Notes: a model not told the origin generated them from the letters alone. Counted from the first letter of the stretch, positions 1 to 8,256 are shown. The stretch is DNA of 10,116 nucleotides from Deltaproteobacteria bacterium (GCA_016844625.1 JAERMN010000073.1:1-10116); one strand, 5' to 3'. Made by a program: numbers and translations.

Positions 1-3000
1 GCGCTCACACTCGGTCCGCTGATGCCGACCAACTGATTCCTCGCATTCCAACTGTACAGCGTCGTACCGTTGGAGTCGGTGATGGATTGGAGATTGCCGT
101 TGTCGTCGTAGGTAAGCGTTTTGTCGCCGAAGGTCCGTTGACGATTGTTGGCATCGTAACTCGTCGTCGTGAGCGGCTCCGGCATGCCGGTCCTGGCCCA
201 GCTGCCGCCGATCTTGGTGCGGTTGCCGGCTTTGTCGTATTCGTAAGTCAGATCGCCTATCACCGTCGTGCCGTTCTGCTTGTACGTGATGCCCGTCACT
301 CGTGACGCTGCATCGTAGGCGTATTCTACTCTAATATTGTTGGGCAGCGTAAGAGACGTGCGTCGGTTCGCGGTGTCGTAACCAAACTGCACGATCGACG
401 ACCCTTGCGTGATCTGTGTCAGCCGATTCGCATTGTCATAACTGTAACTGATCAACGCCTGCCCCGGCACCGTCATCGTCGCGCGGCGGCTTGCTGCGTC
501 GTAGGTGTAGCCCACCGTTCCCTGCGGCGTCAGCTCTGACGTCAATCGATCCAGGCCGTCGTAAGTTCTGATTATGTTACCCGCCGTCGAGTCGTTGATC
601 TGCGTCAGCCGGTTGCCCTTGTCGTAGGTGTAGGTTGTCGTCGAGGTATCCGCATAGGTCGCGGTCGTGCGGCGATTGAGTCCGTCATACGCGTAGGTCG
701 TGACCTGATTCTTGCGGTCGCTAAACTGCATCAGGTTGCCGGCCAAGTCGTACTGATAATTTTCAGTCTTTAGCAACGTATCACTTCGTGTCGCCAATCG
801 GTCCATGTTGTCATAGGTGTAGGCAGTCGGATTAGCCCGCGCATCCGTGACGCTAAGCAAATTACCGTTGGGATCGTAGCCGAAGTTTGTCGACCCGCTC
901 TGAGGATCGGTAACCTTGGTTAAACGGTTCAAAGCATCGTAGTCATAGATAGTCTGGTTGCCCTTCGGGTCGGTCATATTTATCAACCGAGCCGCCGAGT
1001 CGAGCAGCCGGTTGGTCGTATTACCGAGCGGATCGGTGATCGAAACCAAATCGCCGAGATCATGATTCATCTGCGTTACTTGACCTAAAGCGTTCGTGGT
1101 TGAAGCAGTCTGCCCGGTCGCGTTATTGGCGAAGCTGGTGGTCTGATTCAACGGGTCAGTGATACTGATAAGATTTCCCTCTAGGTCGTAATTGAAAGTC
1201 GTCGTGTGGCCCAGTGGATCGGTGCTTGTCTTTACTTGGTTAAATTGCGGCTCGTAAGTGTAGGTCGTCGTCACCGCATCCGGCGTCGCCGCGAGGCGAG
1301 TAACGCTGGTCATGTTACCTGCCGAGTCGTACGTGTTCGACGTTGTCCGACCCAGGGCATCAATCTTCGATTGCCGAAAGTTGGTCCCTGTCTCTAGATT
1401 GTATGTCGTGACCTGCTCTTCAGGTAAGCCGAGCGCGCGGGTGTCGGAAATTATTAGCCCAGCCGAATTAAATGTCACGCGCCGTATCTTGCCACGCGGA
1501 TCGGTCACGTCGGTTTGGGTGATATTGCTACCATCCATCGTGTAGTTGAATTGATAAATTCCGCCGTCCACCATCGTCTGCCGAGTAACTTTACCCGTGG
1601 TGTCGTACTGGTTGGTGAGATACACAATCCCCCTGGCGTCTTTCAGCGTGGTCATTCGGTTGAGCGTATCGTAGGTGTATTCATTGGTGCCGCCATTGGA
1701 ATCGGTGACGCGAAACAGCCGCCCGTTGGCGTCGTACGCGTAGGCAGCTGCACGACCGCTATTGTCCTTGGCTTGGGCGACGCGGCGACTCGCATCGTAA
1801 GTAAACTCAATCCAGCGGCTGCTTGGACTGGTGATCCTTACAATGTTGCCGTCAGAGCGCTGTATGGTAGTCATGTTGCCGTTTCGGTCCGTGATGCTGA
1901 GCACACCGGCTAGACTGGGTCTAATGGCGAAGGTGCTATCGGGGAACTGATAAGACATTCCGTCTTGACGCTTAAGTATCCATCCGCCATTGTAACTAAT
2001 CGTCGATTTATACCATATCGACTGAGTAGCGGTGTGCTCGAATACGGCGCCACCATAGCTTGTTCCCGGCGATATACGAACATAGTGAATCTCTCCACCG
2101 TCAGGAAGCACCAGGTCTATCGTGGTGTATATTTGACCTTTGATGAACAGCTCGTAGGGATGGCTCGCGCCGAGTCCAAAGGCGCGCGAGACCGTATCGT
2201 TGGGACGGTAAGTGCGTGTGAGCGCAATCGGCATCACACCGTCGGCGACATACAGGTCGATTTTTTTCAACACGAAAAGTCCGGTACCTAAGTCGACGGG
2301 GTCGCCGTCGTCACATTTCTGGTCCGCGGGACATGGCTGCGGGCCGCCGCCGGCACCGCCACCGCCGGTGTACATGCCGCCGGTGAATTCGTAGATGGAA
2401 ATGCCCGGATCGGGAGTTACCTGTTTGCCGTCCTCCAAAACAGTGCCTCGGCCGTACTCGTACCAACCGCGATAGCCAGGATCGTAGTGCCAAAACGCGA
2501 AGCGGGTACCGGGTAGTTCATTAAAGCCGTTGGGATAATAGATACGTGCGCCAATACCACCGGGATTATGAATGTAGGCACCACCAGGTTGCGCCGTAAA
2601 ATAGATCGGCACTTTTTGGCCCGGCGGCAGGGGAAACGGCGTGCGATCCACCGGTATCAGCGTCAGACTAACTTCCTTGACCGGCTTATAATCCCGACCG
2701 ATCAACGCCCCGTTTGCCGGAAGACGTAATTCAAGACCTTCTATCTTCGGCGTAGTGACGATAAATTCTGTGCTCGGCTTTTGCGGAATCGGCACAGCGT
2801 GCTGAGTATCGATCTTCGGCAGCCAGATCGTAAACGGCAGCACCAGCGTCTCGCCCTGTTTGATCTCCAAGCCATATTCGAATAGTCCGTGATCTTCCTG
2901 GGAGCCAAGCGCTGATGAATTATCGTTCAGCCGTCTCCGAGCGTTGTGCCCATCGATAATTAGCTCACCCCAGCCCGATTCGAGCTCAGTCAACAAAAAA

Positions 3001-4361
3001 CGGCCCGTCTCATCGCTCACAATAGATTTGGGGTCCGAACTGTACTCGTTCTCCACTTCGAGTTTGACATTCGCCAACGGCAACCCACGGAGATCTAATA
3101 CTTGACCTGCCAAGGCGGTCACGCCGGGAGGCGCTTGGAGCGGCGGCAAATCTTGCCACTCCGAATAAGGCTTGCCGTCTCTCAACCTACCCGTCCATGG
3201 CAAAGCATCATCCGAATCCGCACCGCCTATCTGCGGTTTGAGAATTTCACTTTTGGGTTGATACGTACCTGATCGCGGATTTCCTGCTCCTGTCGCGATG
3301 CCGGACAACGGCAGCGTCGTGAAGGTGAGCCCAGAAACTGGTAACAAGAGACCGTCGCGATCGACGGCGCCGTTGATGGTCACTGAATATGTCGAACCCG
3401 GCAATAGATCACTGTCTGAGGTGATAAATGCTAGTGAGCCGTTTTCCGCCGCGACTACTTTGATTTTTTCGACTCCCTTGGGACCTTGCAATGTAACTGT
3501 AGACGGATTGATCGTTTCCACCTTGAGCGGCTTGGAAAAGCGCAGCGAGATGATGCTTTCGGTCGGCACGTCGCCGGACCGATCGAGGGGGATCGTCGCC
3601 ATGAGTATTGGACCGTCTGATGCCTGCGCGAATAGATTCGTCGGGTAGCTTTGCAATGATGTAAATCGCTGTGTCGCTGGATCGAACATCTCGCCGTTGC
3701 TCAAAGGATTGCCGGCGCCATCCGTCCCGCCCCAAATCAGCACGCTTCCGTCTGGTAGCAGTGTCGAGGTGTGATTGCGGCGATCCGTCGAAAGCAACAG
3801 GAGTGAAGAAGGCGACGGATTGAGCGCATCCCAAAGCTCTGCGGTTTGGAGCGTCTGTCCGTTAGTGCCGACGCCGCCGGTTATAAGAACGTGACCGTCG
3901 GACAAAAGCGTGACCGAGTGGCGCGCCCGCGCGGCAACCCCAGTCGAGGGCAGGACGGTAAAACTCTGCGCCGCGGAATCGAACAGTTCCGCGGTCGGAA
4001 CCACTTGTTGATTGTTACCCAGACCGCCAAGGATCAGCACGAGACCGTCAGGGAGCATCGTGGTGCTGTGCCATGCTCTACCGCGAGTGAGCGTTGCCGA
4101 TAGTTGAGTCGTGTTGTTGGTTTGAGGATCCCAAATTGAGGCTGTGTTCAATCCTCCACCGGCACCCTCGCCGCCGACTAGAAGCCAGCGCCCGTCCGCT
4201 AATCGAGTCGCGGACTGGCCCGGCAGCAAGCTCGGTGTGCTCGGCCGCGATTGTGAGCGCGTGGTTAAAGGCAGGAGAAAACTTAACAAACAGGCGATTG
4301 CGATCCAAGCAATCGGCTGGAAATCCCACTTGGTCCCATGTCCATTGTCATGTCGCTTCAT
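1..4361 (-). CDS. Kelch and YD-repeat (Rhs-family) giant secreted protein, C-terminus beyond window
   Basis: The frame is open from an ATG at 4361 to base 1 with no stop or frameshift: 1453 codons, continuing off the left edge. Residues 1-36 look like a Sec signal or anchor (basic start, hydrophobic 16-32). Residues 51-237 hold four kelch repeats (GG followed by E/S-L/I-W/F-D). Residues 260-350 resemble a bacterial Ig-like domain (FSKPL...STVTL...L.PGSTYSVTI). Residues 413-472 resemble a carboxypeptidase-regulatory domain (AGQV.D..G.PLANV...DETGRF). Residues 540-660 form a beta-rich region with the FWHYDPGYRGWYEYG signature. A glycine-rich hinge (665-673), a cysteine pair (C677, C683) and GDPVDLGTG at 686-694 lead into the DUF6531-type Rhs entry (LTRTYRP, 714-720). 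About 20 YD repeats follow. Rhs/YD proteins fold as hollow beta shells around a C-terminal segment, often a toxin; that part is missing here. Function (toxin carrier, adhesin or other) is inferred from the family only. Probably co-transcribed with the gene ending 69 bases upstream. Confidence 0.93.
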   Translation of the reverse strand, partial: MKRHDNGHGTKWDFQPIAWIAIACLLSFLLPLTTRSQSRPSTPSLLPGQSATRLADGRWLLVGGEGAGGGLNTASIWDPQTNNTTQLSATLTRGRAWHSTTMLPDGLVLILGGLGNNQQVVPTAELFDSAAQSFTVLPSTGVAARARHSVTLLSDGHVLITGGVGTNGQTLQTAELWDALNPSPSSLLLLSTDRRNHTSTLLPDGSVLIWGGTDGAGNPLSNGEMFDPATQRFTSLQSYPTNLFAQASDGPILMATIPLDRSGDVPTESIISLRFSKPLKVETINPSTVTLQGPKGVEKIKVVAAENGSLAFITSDSDLLPGSTYSVTINGAVDRDGLLLPVSGLTFTTLPLSGIATGAGNPRSGTYQPKSEILKPQIGGADSDDALPWTGRLRDGKPYSEWQDLPPLQAPPGVTALAGQVLDLRGLPLANVKLEVENEYSSDPKSIVSDETGRFLLTELESGWGELIIDGHNARRRLNDNSSALGSQEDHGLFEYGLEIKQGETLVLPFTIWLPKIDTQHAVPIPQKPSTEFIVTTPKIEGLELRLPANGALIGRDYKPVKEVSLTLIPVDRTPFPLPPGQKVPIYFTAQPGGAYIHNPGGIGARIYYPNGFNELPGTRFAFWHYDPGYRGWYEYGRGTVLEDGKQVTPDPGISIYEFTGGMYTGGGGAGGGPQPCPADQKCDDGDPVDLGTGLFVLKKIDLYVADGVMPIALTRTYRPNDTVSRAFGLGASHPYELFIKGQIYTTIDLVLPDGGEIHYVRISPGTSYGGAVFEHTATQSIWYKSTISYNGGWILKRQDGMSYQFPDSTFAIRPSLAGVLSITDRNGNMTTIQRSDGNIVRITSPSSRWIEFTYDASRRVAQAKDNSGRAAAYAYDANGRLFRVTDSNGGTNEYTYDTLNRMTTLKDARGIVYLTNQYDTTGKVTRQTMVDGGIYQFNYTMDGSNITQTDVTDPRGKIRRVTFNSAGLIISDTRALGLPEEQVTTYNLETGTNFRQSKIDALGRTTSNTYDSAGNMTSVTRLAATPDAVTTTYTYEPQFNQVKTSTDPLGHTTTFNYDLEGNLISITDPLNQTTSFANNATGQTASTTNALGQVTQMNHDLGDLVSITDPLGNTTNRLLDSAARLINMTDPKGNQTIYDYDALNRLTKVTDPQSGSTNFGYDPNGNLLSVTDARANPTAYTYDNMDRLATRSDTLLKTENYQYDLAGNLMQFSDRKNQVTTYAYDGLNRRTTATYADTSTTTYTYDKGNRLTQINDSTAGNIIRTYDGLDRLTSELTPQGTVGYTYDAASRRATMTVPGQALISYSYDNANRLTQITQGSSIVQFGYDTANRRTSLTLPNNIRVEYAYDAASRVTGITYKQNGTTVIGDLTYEYDKAGNRTKIGGSWARTGMPEPLTTTSYDANNRQRTFGDKTLTYDDNGNLQSITDSNGTTLYSWNARNQLVGISGPSVS
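36..1805 (-). repeat. YD-repeat array (about 20 units) encoded in the Rhs-family gene
   Basis: This stretch encodes residues 853-1442, a run of YD units of the form Y-x-YD-x-x-(G/N)-R/N-L-x-x-(I/V)-T-D. Examples are YTYDTLNR (895-902), YDYDALNR (1139-1146), YTYDNMDR (1181-1188), YAYDGLNR (1223-1230) and YTYDAASR (1284-1291). Unit spacing is irregular, about 20-30 residues, as is normal for this family. Several units between residues 1000 and 1130 are degenerate (for example LLDSAAR near 1119). The last units before the edge (LTYDDNGNL, then WNARNQLVGI) match the run-in to the conserved Rhs core, so the remaining part of the gene may be only a few hundred codons. Confidence 0.9.
3651..4211 (-). 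repeat. Four kelch repeats at the N-terminus of the YD-repeat protein
   Basis: Residues 51-237 contain four kelch units with the pattern H-S/T...L-P/S-DG-x-V-L-I-x-GG...(E/S)-(L/I/M)-(W/F)-D. The pairs are GG 63-64 with IWD 76-78, GG 112-113 with LFD 126-128, GG 162-163 with LWD 176-178, and GG 211-212 with MFD 225-227. Kelch repeats form blades of a beta-propeller. Four is fewer than the usual five to seven, so either the propeller is completed by a diverged blade (around residues 240-260, which lack the GG) or the head is incomplete. A ligand cannot be inferred. Confidence 0.8.
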
Positions 4362-4366
4362 TTCAA

Positions 4367-4371
4367 ACCTC
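4367..4371 (-). promoter_or_regulatory. Ribosome binding site for the YD-repeat gene
   Basis: On the minus strand GAGGT lies five bases before the ATG at 4361, which supports this start. No hairpin with a T run is visible in the 69-base gap between the two genes, so read-through from the upstream gene is likely. Confidence 0.6.
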
Positions 4372-4430
4372 AGCGATTTGTGTCTCCCGACGATGTGAAC
4401 GCCTGCCAGACAACTCTCGAACCCCAAAAA

Positions 4431-7400
4431 TCACGGCACACTCACAATACCGGCGGCTCGGCTACCATCGGTGAACTTGACGGTAATGATAAAACTCGTA
4501 CCGGAATTAAAATGTGAATTGTTATAATCGGAACCGAAGACATTAAAGCTCGCGGCTGGTTTGACCGAAAAATTGACCGAAGAGTCGGCATTGTTCAAAA
4601 GCGTTCCGTCTAATGAGTTTGCTGCGCCAAGCGCCCAGTAGCCATTGGCGGGCGTGGCGTCCCAAATGCCGTTGACGCTGTTGCGCAATTCAAGATAGTT
4701 GGCGGTCCTGGTGCCACCACCCGAAGGCACAGTTACGGTCAACGTTCCGTCCATAGCTCCGTCCGCACTAAGCGCGGCATCTCCTTGACCAACGCGATCA
4801 CGAATTTTGCCATTGTAACTCAGAGTCAGACTGGGCCACTGATAGAGCCGCAAAGTCACCTGCCCTACGGCTGTGCCACCACCATCAACCAACACCGTGT
4901 AGATACCACCGAGCGGCAAGATCACGGGTGCAATGGACTGAGTGCCGCAAACGGACTGTGACTTCAGCACCGAACTGTCGGGCTTCAAAATGGACATGGT
5001 AGCCGCGCCGCAGCTGAAGGTAGTGTTCGAAGCGTCTACGGTGACCACCTGATTCGCCGCGCCGACAAAAGTCCATGACATTCTTTGTCCCGGTACCGTG
5101 ATATTGGCGACAACCGGCGTGCCGTCTCCACTGATCGGACCTGGATTGTCCGGCGGCACATTGTAAAGCGTCAGAGTCACATGTCCAATGTTGTAGCCTT
5201 CGGGGTCGACGACCACCGCATAGGTGCCGGAAATCGGTAGCGTTTGCTGATCGATAAACCCGCCAGTGGCATTTGCCCAATTGGTTTGAGCAAGGTTCTG
5301 ACCATCAGGCTTGATGATTGACACTGTCGCTGCGTCACACCATGGACAAGCCATCGCTAGATTTGAGTTTGACGCAAGGAGGCTGATGCGCTGCCCTGAG
5401 GCGCCGTTAAAAGTGTAGCGCGGATTCTGTCCGGTGATGTAGACGCTGGCAATGACGGGAACCCCTGGGGTTATGACCCCACGGTCCTCATCCGTGATGT
5501 GGTACAAGGCCAAGGTCGATTGGCCGATAGATTGGGGATGTGGAACGAAGAGAATCGTATACGTCCCGGAAATCGGTAAACGGGGAGTTTCATAGTAATG
5601 AGTATTCGCATTGCCCCAACTGGTGTAGACCCAGTTTTGACCATCAGGCCGAATAAATTGAAGAGTGACATCGGAACAAGCGGCGCACGACGGCGGCCAC
5701 GGAAACGTGTCGCCAGTTACGCGCAGACTCATCCGCTGCCCTGCCACGCCGTCAAATACAATTAAACCCTTCTTGCCCGCGTTATTGATGACTACGGTAA
5801 GTGGCGTGCCGTTGGTACCGAGACGGCCGGTAAATTCAATATCGCTCGCGGAATTCCCGGAAGGCGGAACGAAGAAATCCGTGCCGCTAATCCCCTTGCC
5901 CAGCGCCGTGGTCACCGAGATCCGGCCCGAGCTAACGCCACTTGGCACCGTTGTCGCGATCGAAGTCGGGGTCGCAGAGCCGACAGACGCACGCGCAACG
6001 CCATTGAACCGTAGATCGTTCTTGCTTGGCGTCGGATCGAAATTCGTCCCGTTAACCGTAACCGGCGTGCCCACAGTTCCAACGCCAGGCGTAAAACTGG
6101 TTACGGTCGGACTGCCGCTCGATGACGTGACAGTGAACGACGCAGCACTCGACGCCGAGCCCGAGGGCGATGTGACGCCGATTGCTCCGGTCGTCGCACC
6201 GGCTGGGACCCATGCTACAATCTGGGTTGGCGCCGCTGAGATGACCGTCGCGGAAGTTCCGTTGAAACTCACCGCATTTTGGCTTGGCGTTTGGCTGAAA
6301 GCAGTGCCGTAGATCGTCACCGTAGTGCCCAACGGTCCGCTGCTAGGCGTGAATTCGATGACTGATGTCTGCGTAGAGTTATTGCGTGTAATGGCGAGTA
6401 GATTTCCGACCGCGTCATAGGAATATGTCGCGGTTTGACCGGTAACGTCTATCACAGCCCGCAATCGACTGAGGCTGTCATAAACATAAATTATCTTCTC
6501 CTGAGTTAAACCGAAGTCAGCCGTCGATGTGCTTCCAAGAGTGACGCCGATTCCGCTCTTGGGCTGTGTAACATAACCCGTCGCCGATGCGCGCAGATCG
6601 TAGATGCCAGTCGGTAGTCCAGACATTGAGTAACTTCCGTTGACTGCGGAAGTTATCGATCCCATGCTTACGCCGGCTTGGAACGCTTCGATGAGTGCGC
6701 CGCTAATCGGGGCGGCGTTATCTGCTCTTGATACGGTTCCAGCGACTGTTCCCGTGGCAGTGGTAACGTTGAACGTGCTGCTGGTCACAGCCGAAAGATT
6801 CGCGGATGTAGCTTTAAGGGAGTAGCCATTACCTAGCGGACTGACAATAAGATCGGTAAAACTTGCTATCCCGCCCGACGCATTCTTTACCGTCGTCCCG
6901 CTCACGCCTGGGTAGGACGGACTCGCAATGTCAATCGTGATCGCGGCCGTTGAAGATGTGACGGTGTTTCCAAGACTGTCTCGTACCGCAACTGTTGGCG
7001 GACCGGCTAGCACGGAGCCTGCTGGTGAGCTCACAGGCTGAGTTATAAAAGCCAATGCACTTGGGCTTCCCGGAAGAACTGTAAATGGTGCGCTGTCTCC
7101 AGGCGTTAGCGCGTCACCGCTGGTCACGGAGGCAGTCAGAACGACTCCGCTCTCGGCTTTTGTATAAGTCATCGAACCAACGCTGACTTGGTTCGATCCG
7201 GCGGCAATCGTTCCTGTAAGAGTGCCGTTGAGAATCCCGGTTCCCGTCTTGAGACTGACGGACACGCCGGTATTGCTGGTCACATTCGTCGGAACGCCGC
7301 TAACACTTTGGGATTGAACTTGGACGTAAAAATTAGAATCGGCAGTGTGCGAACTTACGGGGAGAATTGCTAACTTGCTGACCGGCTCCGGTGGATTCAC

Positions 7401-8189
7401 AACGATGGTGTTGCTGGTAATTGTCGTGTACGTGTTAAGCCGTAACTCGTAATTTCCTGGGGTCAGGGAACTCGAAATCCCAAAGAGACAGGAACCCGAG
7501 GCCACTGGTGTGCTGGGTTGAAAGAATTGCGAGCAATTTAGATAGAACCAGTTGACGTAGCTTCCGCTTCCCACTGGGTATAAACCGATCCAATTCGACA
7601 CGGATGGATTAGCAATTTGGGTCCATGTCGCCGTTGATGTTCCTCCGGCAGGTACAACACTCGGGTTAGCAGTGAAACTAATCGGCGCGATGATGTTAAC
7701 CGTGGTGGTGATCGCACCGCAGTTGTTGGTTTCGTTGGATTCGGTAACCACGCCGGTGCCATCGGCGCATGCTCCTATGTAGTACGGCCCTGGTGTCACA
7801 TTTGACGGGATCGTCACGGCGATGTTAGTTGCGGTTGAGCTGGAACTTTTCTTTAGCGTTCCAACCGATCGACTACCAATAAGACTGTCAGAGCTAGTGA
7901 TGGTAGAGTCAACTGACAAACGGTATTGAGTAACCGATGCCCCCGCCGTGTTATTCCCTGAATTTCTCGTTGTGTCGGTAATATAAATCGTCGCGCCAGC
8001 ATTCACGCTTGCCGGCGAGGTACTGAGGCCGCTGACCATTAGATCAGGGTAGGTCGCTTGCCCCGCCTCGGCGCTGGAGCTTTTTAAGACGCCATGGGTG
8101 TCGAGACCATCGAACGACAATAGAGCATACGACAGGACCAAAACTATCACCGCCGACAGGCGCGACCACCCAAATGAACAACGAGGCAT
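4431..8189 (-). CDS. Large secreted multi-domain protein (CARDB, IPT/TIG, PPC-like repeats, YD pair)
   Basis: The ORF runs from 8246 to 4431. I prefer the in-frame ATG at 8187-8189 (1252 residues): GGGAG lies five bases before it and the protein then begins with a compact signal peptide (R3, R10, hydrophobic 11-26, possible A-E-A cut after 42). No ribosome site precedes 8246. Numbered from 8189, the domains are: CARDB-like 47-165 (PDLMVSGL...SNETNN), a WIGLYP-type beta domain 168-264, two Ig/invasin-like domains 271-374 and 375-477, carboxypeptidase-regulatory-like 479-561, two YD repeats 565-604, two IPT/TIG domains 608-688 and 693-776, three PPC-like repeats 781-1118, and a C-terminal beta-rich region 1119-1252. 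No catalytic residues, LPXTG, PEP-CTERM or autotransporter barrel are seen, so it may be released or bind a partner. A structural or adhesive surface role is inferred. It sits upstream of, and is probably co-transcribed with, the YD-repeat gene. The 8246 start remains an alternative. Confidence 0.9.
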   Translation of the reverse strand: MPRCSFGWSRLSAVIVLVLSYALLSFDGLDTHGVLKSSSAEAGQATYPDLMVSGLSTSPASVNAGATIYITDTTRNSGNNTAGASVTQYRLSVDSTITSSDSLIGSRSVGTLKKSSSSTATNIAVTIPSNVTPGPYYIGACADGTGVVTESNETNNCGAITTTVNIIAPISFTANPSVVPAGGTSTATWTQIANPSVSNWIGLYPVGSGSYVNWFYLNCSQFFQPSTPVASGSCLFGISSSLTPGNYELRLNTYTTITSNTIVVNPPEPVSKLAILPVSSHTADSNFYVQVQSQSVSGVPTNVTSNTGVSVSLKTGTGILNGTLTGTIAAGSNQVSVGSMTYTKAESGVVLTASVTSGDALTPGDSAPFTVLPGSPSALAFITQPVSSPAGSVLAGPPTVAVRDSLGNTVTSSTAAITIDIASPSYPGVSGTTVKNASGGIASFTDLIVSPLGNGYSLKATSANLSAVTSSTFNVTTATGTVAGTVSRADNAAPISGALIEAFQAGVSMGSITSAVNGSYSMSGLPTGIYDLRASATGYVTQPKSGIGVTLGSTSTADFGLTQEKIIYVYDSLSRLRAVIDVTGQTATYSYDAVGNLLAITRNNSTQTSVIEFTPSSGPLGTTVTIYGTAFSQTPSQNAVSFNGTSATVISAAPTQIVAWVPAGATTGAIGVTSPSGSASSAASFTVTSSSGSPTVTSFTPGVGTVGTPVTVNGTNFDPTPSKNDLRFNGVARASVGSATPTSIATTVPSGVSSGRISVTTALGKGISGTDFFVPPSGNSASDIEFTGRLGTNGTPLTVVINNAGKKGLIVFDGVAGQRMSLRVTGDTFPWPPSCAACSDVTLQFIRPDGQNWVYTSWGNANTHYYETPRLPISGTYTILFVPHPQSIGQSTLALYHITDEDRGVITPGVPVIASVYITGQNPRYTFNGASGQRISLLASNSNLAMACPWCDAATVSIIKPDGQNLAQTNWANATGGFIDQQTLPISGTYAVVVDPEGYNIGHVTLTLYNVPPDNPGPISGDGTPVVANITVPGQRMSWTFVGAANQVVTVDASNTTFSCGAATMSILKPDSSVLKSQSVCGTQSIAPVILPLGGIYTVLVDGGGTAVGQVTLRLYQWPSLTLSYNGKIRDRVGQGDAALSADGAMDGTLTVTVPSGGGTRTANYLELRNSVNGIWDATPANGYWALGAANSLDGTLLNNADSSVNFSVKPAASFNVFGSDYNNSHFNSGTSFIITVKFTDGSRAAGIVSVP
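4836..5849 (-). repeat. Triplicated PPC-like domain in the secreted multi-domain protein
   Basis: Three consecutive units of about 110 residues (numbered from 8189: 781-899, 900-1011, 1012-1118) share the pattern PGQ...TF.G..GQ..SL/TV, then I.(R/K)PD, then LP(I/L)(S/G)G(T/I)Y.VLVD..G...G.VTL.LY. Short DNA stretches are also alike between units 1 and 2, for example ccggaaatcggta near 5229 and 5566 and gaccatcaggc near 5300 and 5638, consistent with tandem duplication. Pre-peptidase C-terminal-like domains occur in secreted proteins and surface YD/Rhs-type proteins. They are beta-sandwiches without enzymatic activity. Confidence 0.75.
5862..6365 (-). repeat. Two IPT/TIG domains
   Basis: Residues 608-688 and 693-776 (from 8189) repeat the IPT/TIG pattern FTP..G..GT.VT(I/V).GT.F..TPS.N...FNG..A.V....PT.I...VP.G...G.I.VT...G. 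These Ig-like folds are frequent in bacterial surface proteins, next to adhesive or Rhs modules. Confidence 0.8.
6378..6497 (-). other. Isolated YD-repeat pair inside the multi-domain protein
   Basis: Residues 565-604 (from 8189) read as two YD units: YVYDSLSRLRAVID, then YSYDAVGNLLAIT. They lie between the carboxypeptidase-regulatory-like domain and the first IPT domain, with no further YD units around. Two units cannot make the Rhs shell. They could be a remnant of a longer array, a linker, or a strand pair that packs on the YD protein made by the next gene. Confidence 0.8.
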
Positions 8190-8194
8190 AGAAA

Positions 8195-8199
8195 CTCCC
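8195..8199 (-). promoter_or_regulatory. Ribosome binding site deciding the start at 8189
   Basis: GGGAG on the minus strand ends five bases before the ATG at 8187-8189. The upstream in-frame ATGs (8246, 8237, 8222, 8201) have no comparable site. Confidence 0.55.
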
Positions 8200-8256
8200 A
8201 TCGCGGAATTCACGGAACCCATTCGTTGGGAAAACATCTTTTCCATCTAGCGGCAA

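Noticed and set aside
36..1805. Short-period repeats that might suggest a CRISPR array.
   Set aside because: The repetition is coding (YD repeats in one frame), with diverged units and no constant repeats with unique spacers.
1515..1913. Plus-strand open frame of 132 codons.
   Set aside because: It lies opposite the YD-repeat array, whose reading frame is unbroken and strongly recognisable. The plus frame is a shadow.
3409..3834. Minus-strand open frame of 141 codons.
   Set aside because: It overlaps the kelch and Ig-like coding frame of the YD-repeat gene in another phase and has no motif.
4290..4296. Possible lipobox (AIAC) around C24 of the YD-repeat protein.
   Set aside because: The cysteine is in the middle of the hydrophobic segment and the -3 residue is alanine, so it does not fit a lipoprotein signal.
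5665..6312. Plus-strand open frame of 215 codons.
   Set aside because: It is antisense to the IPT and PPC-like coding region, has a proline/valine/threonine-rich composition that mirrors the coding strand, and has no domain. The minus-strand frame has clear domains.
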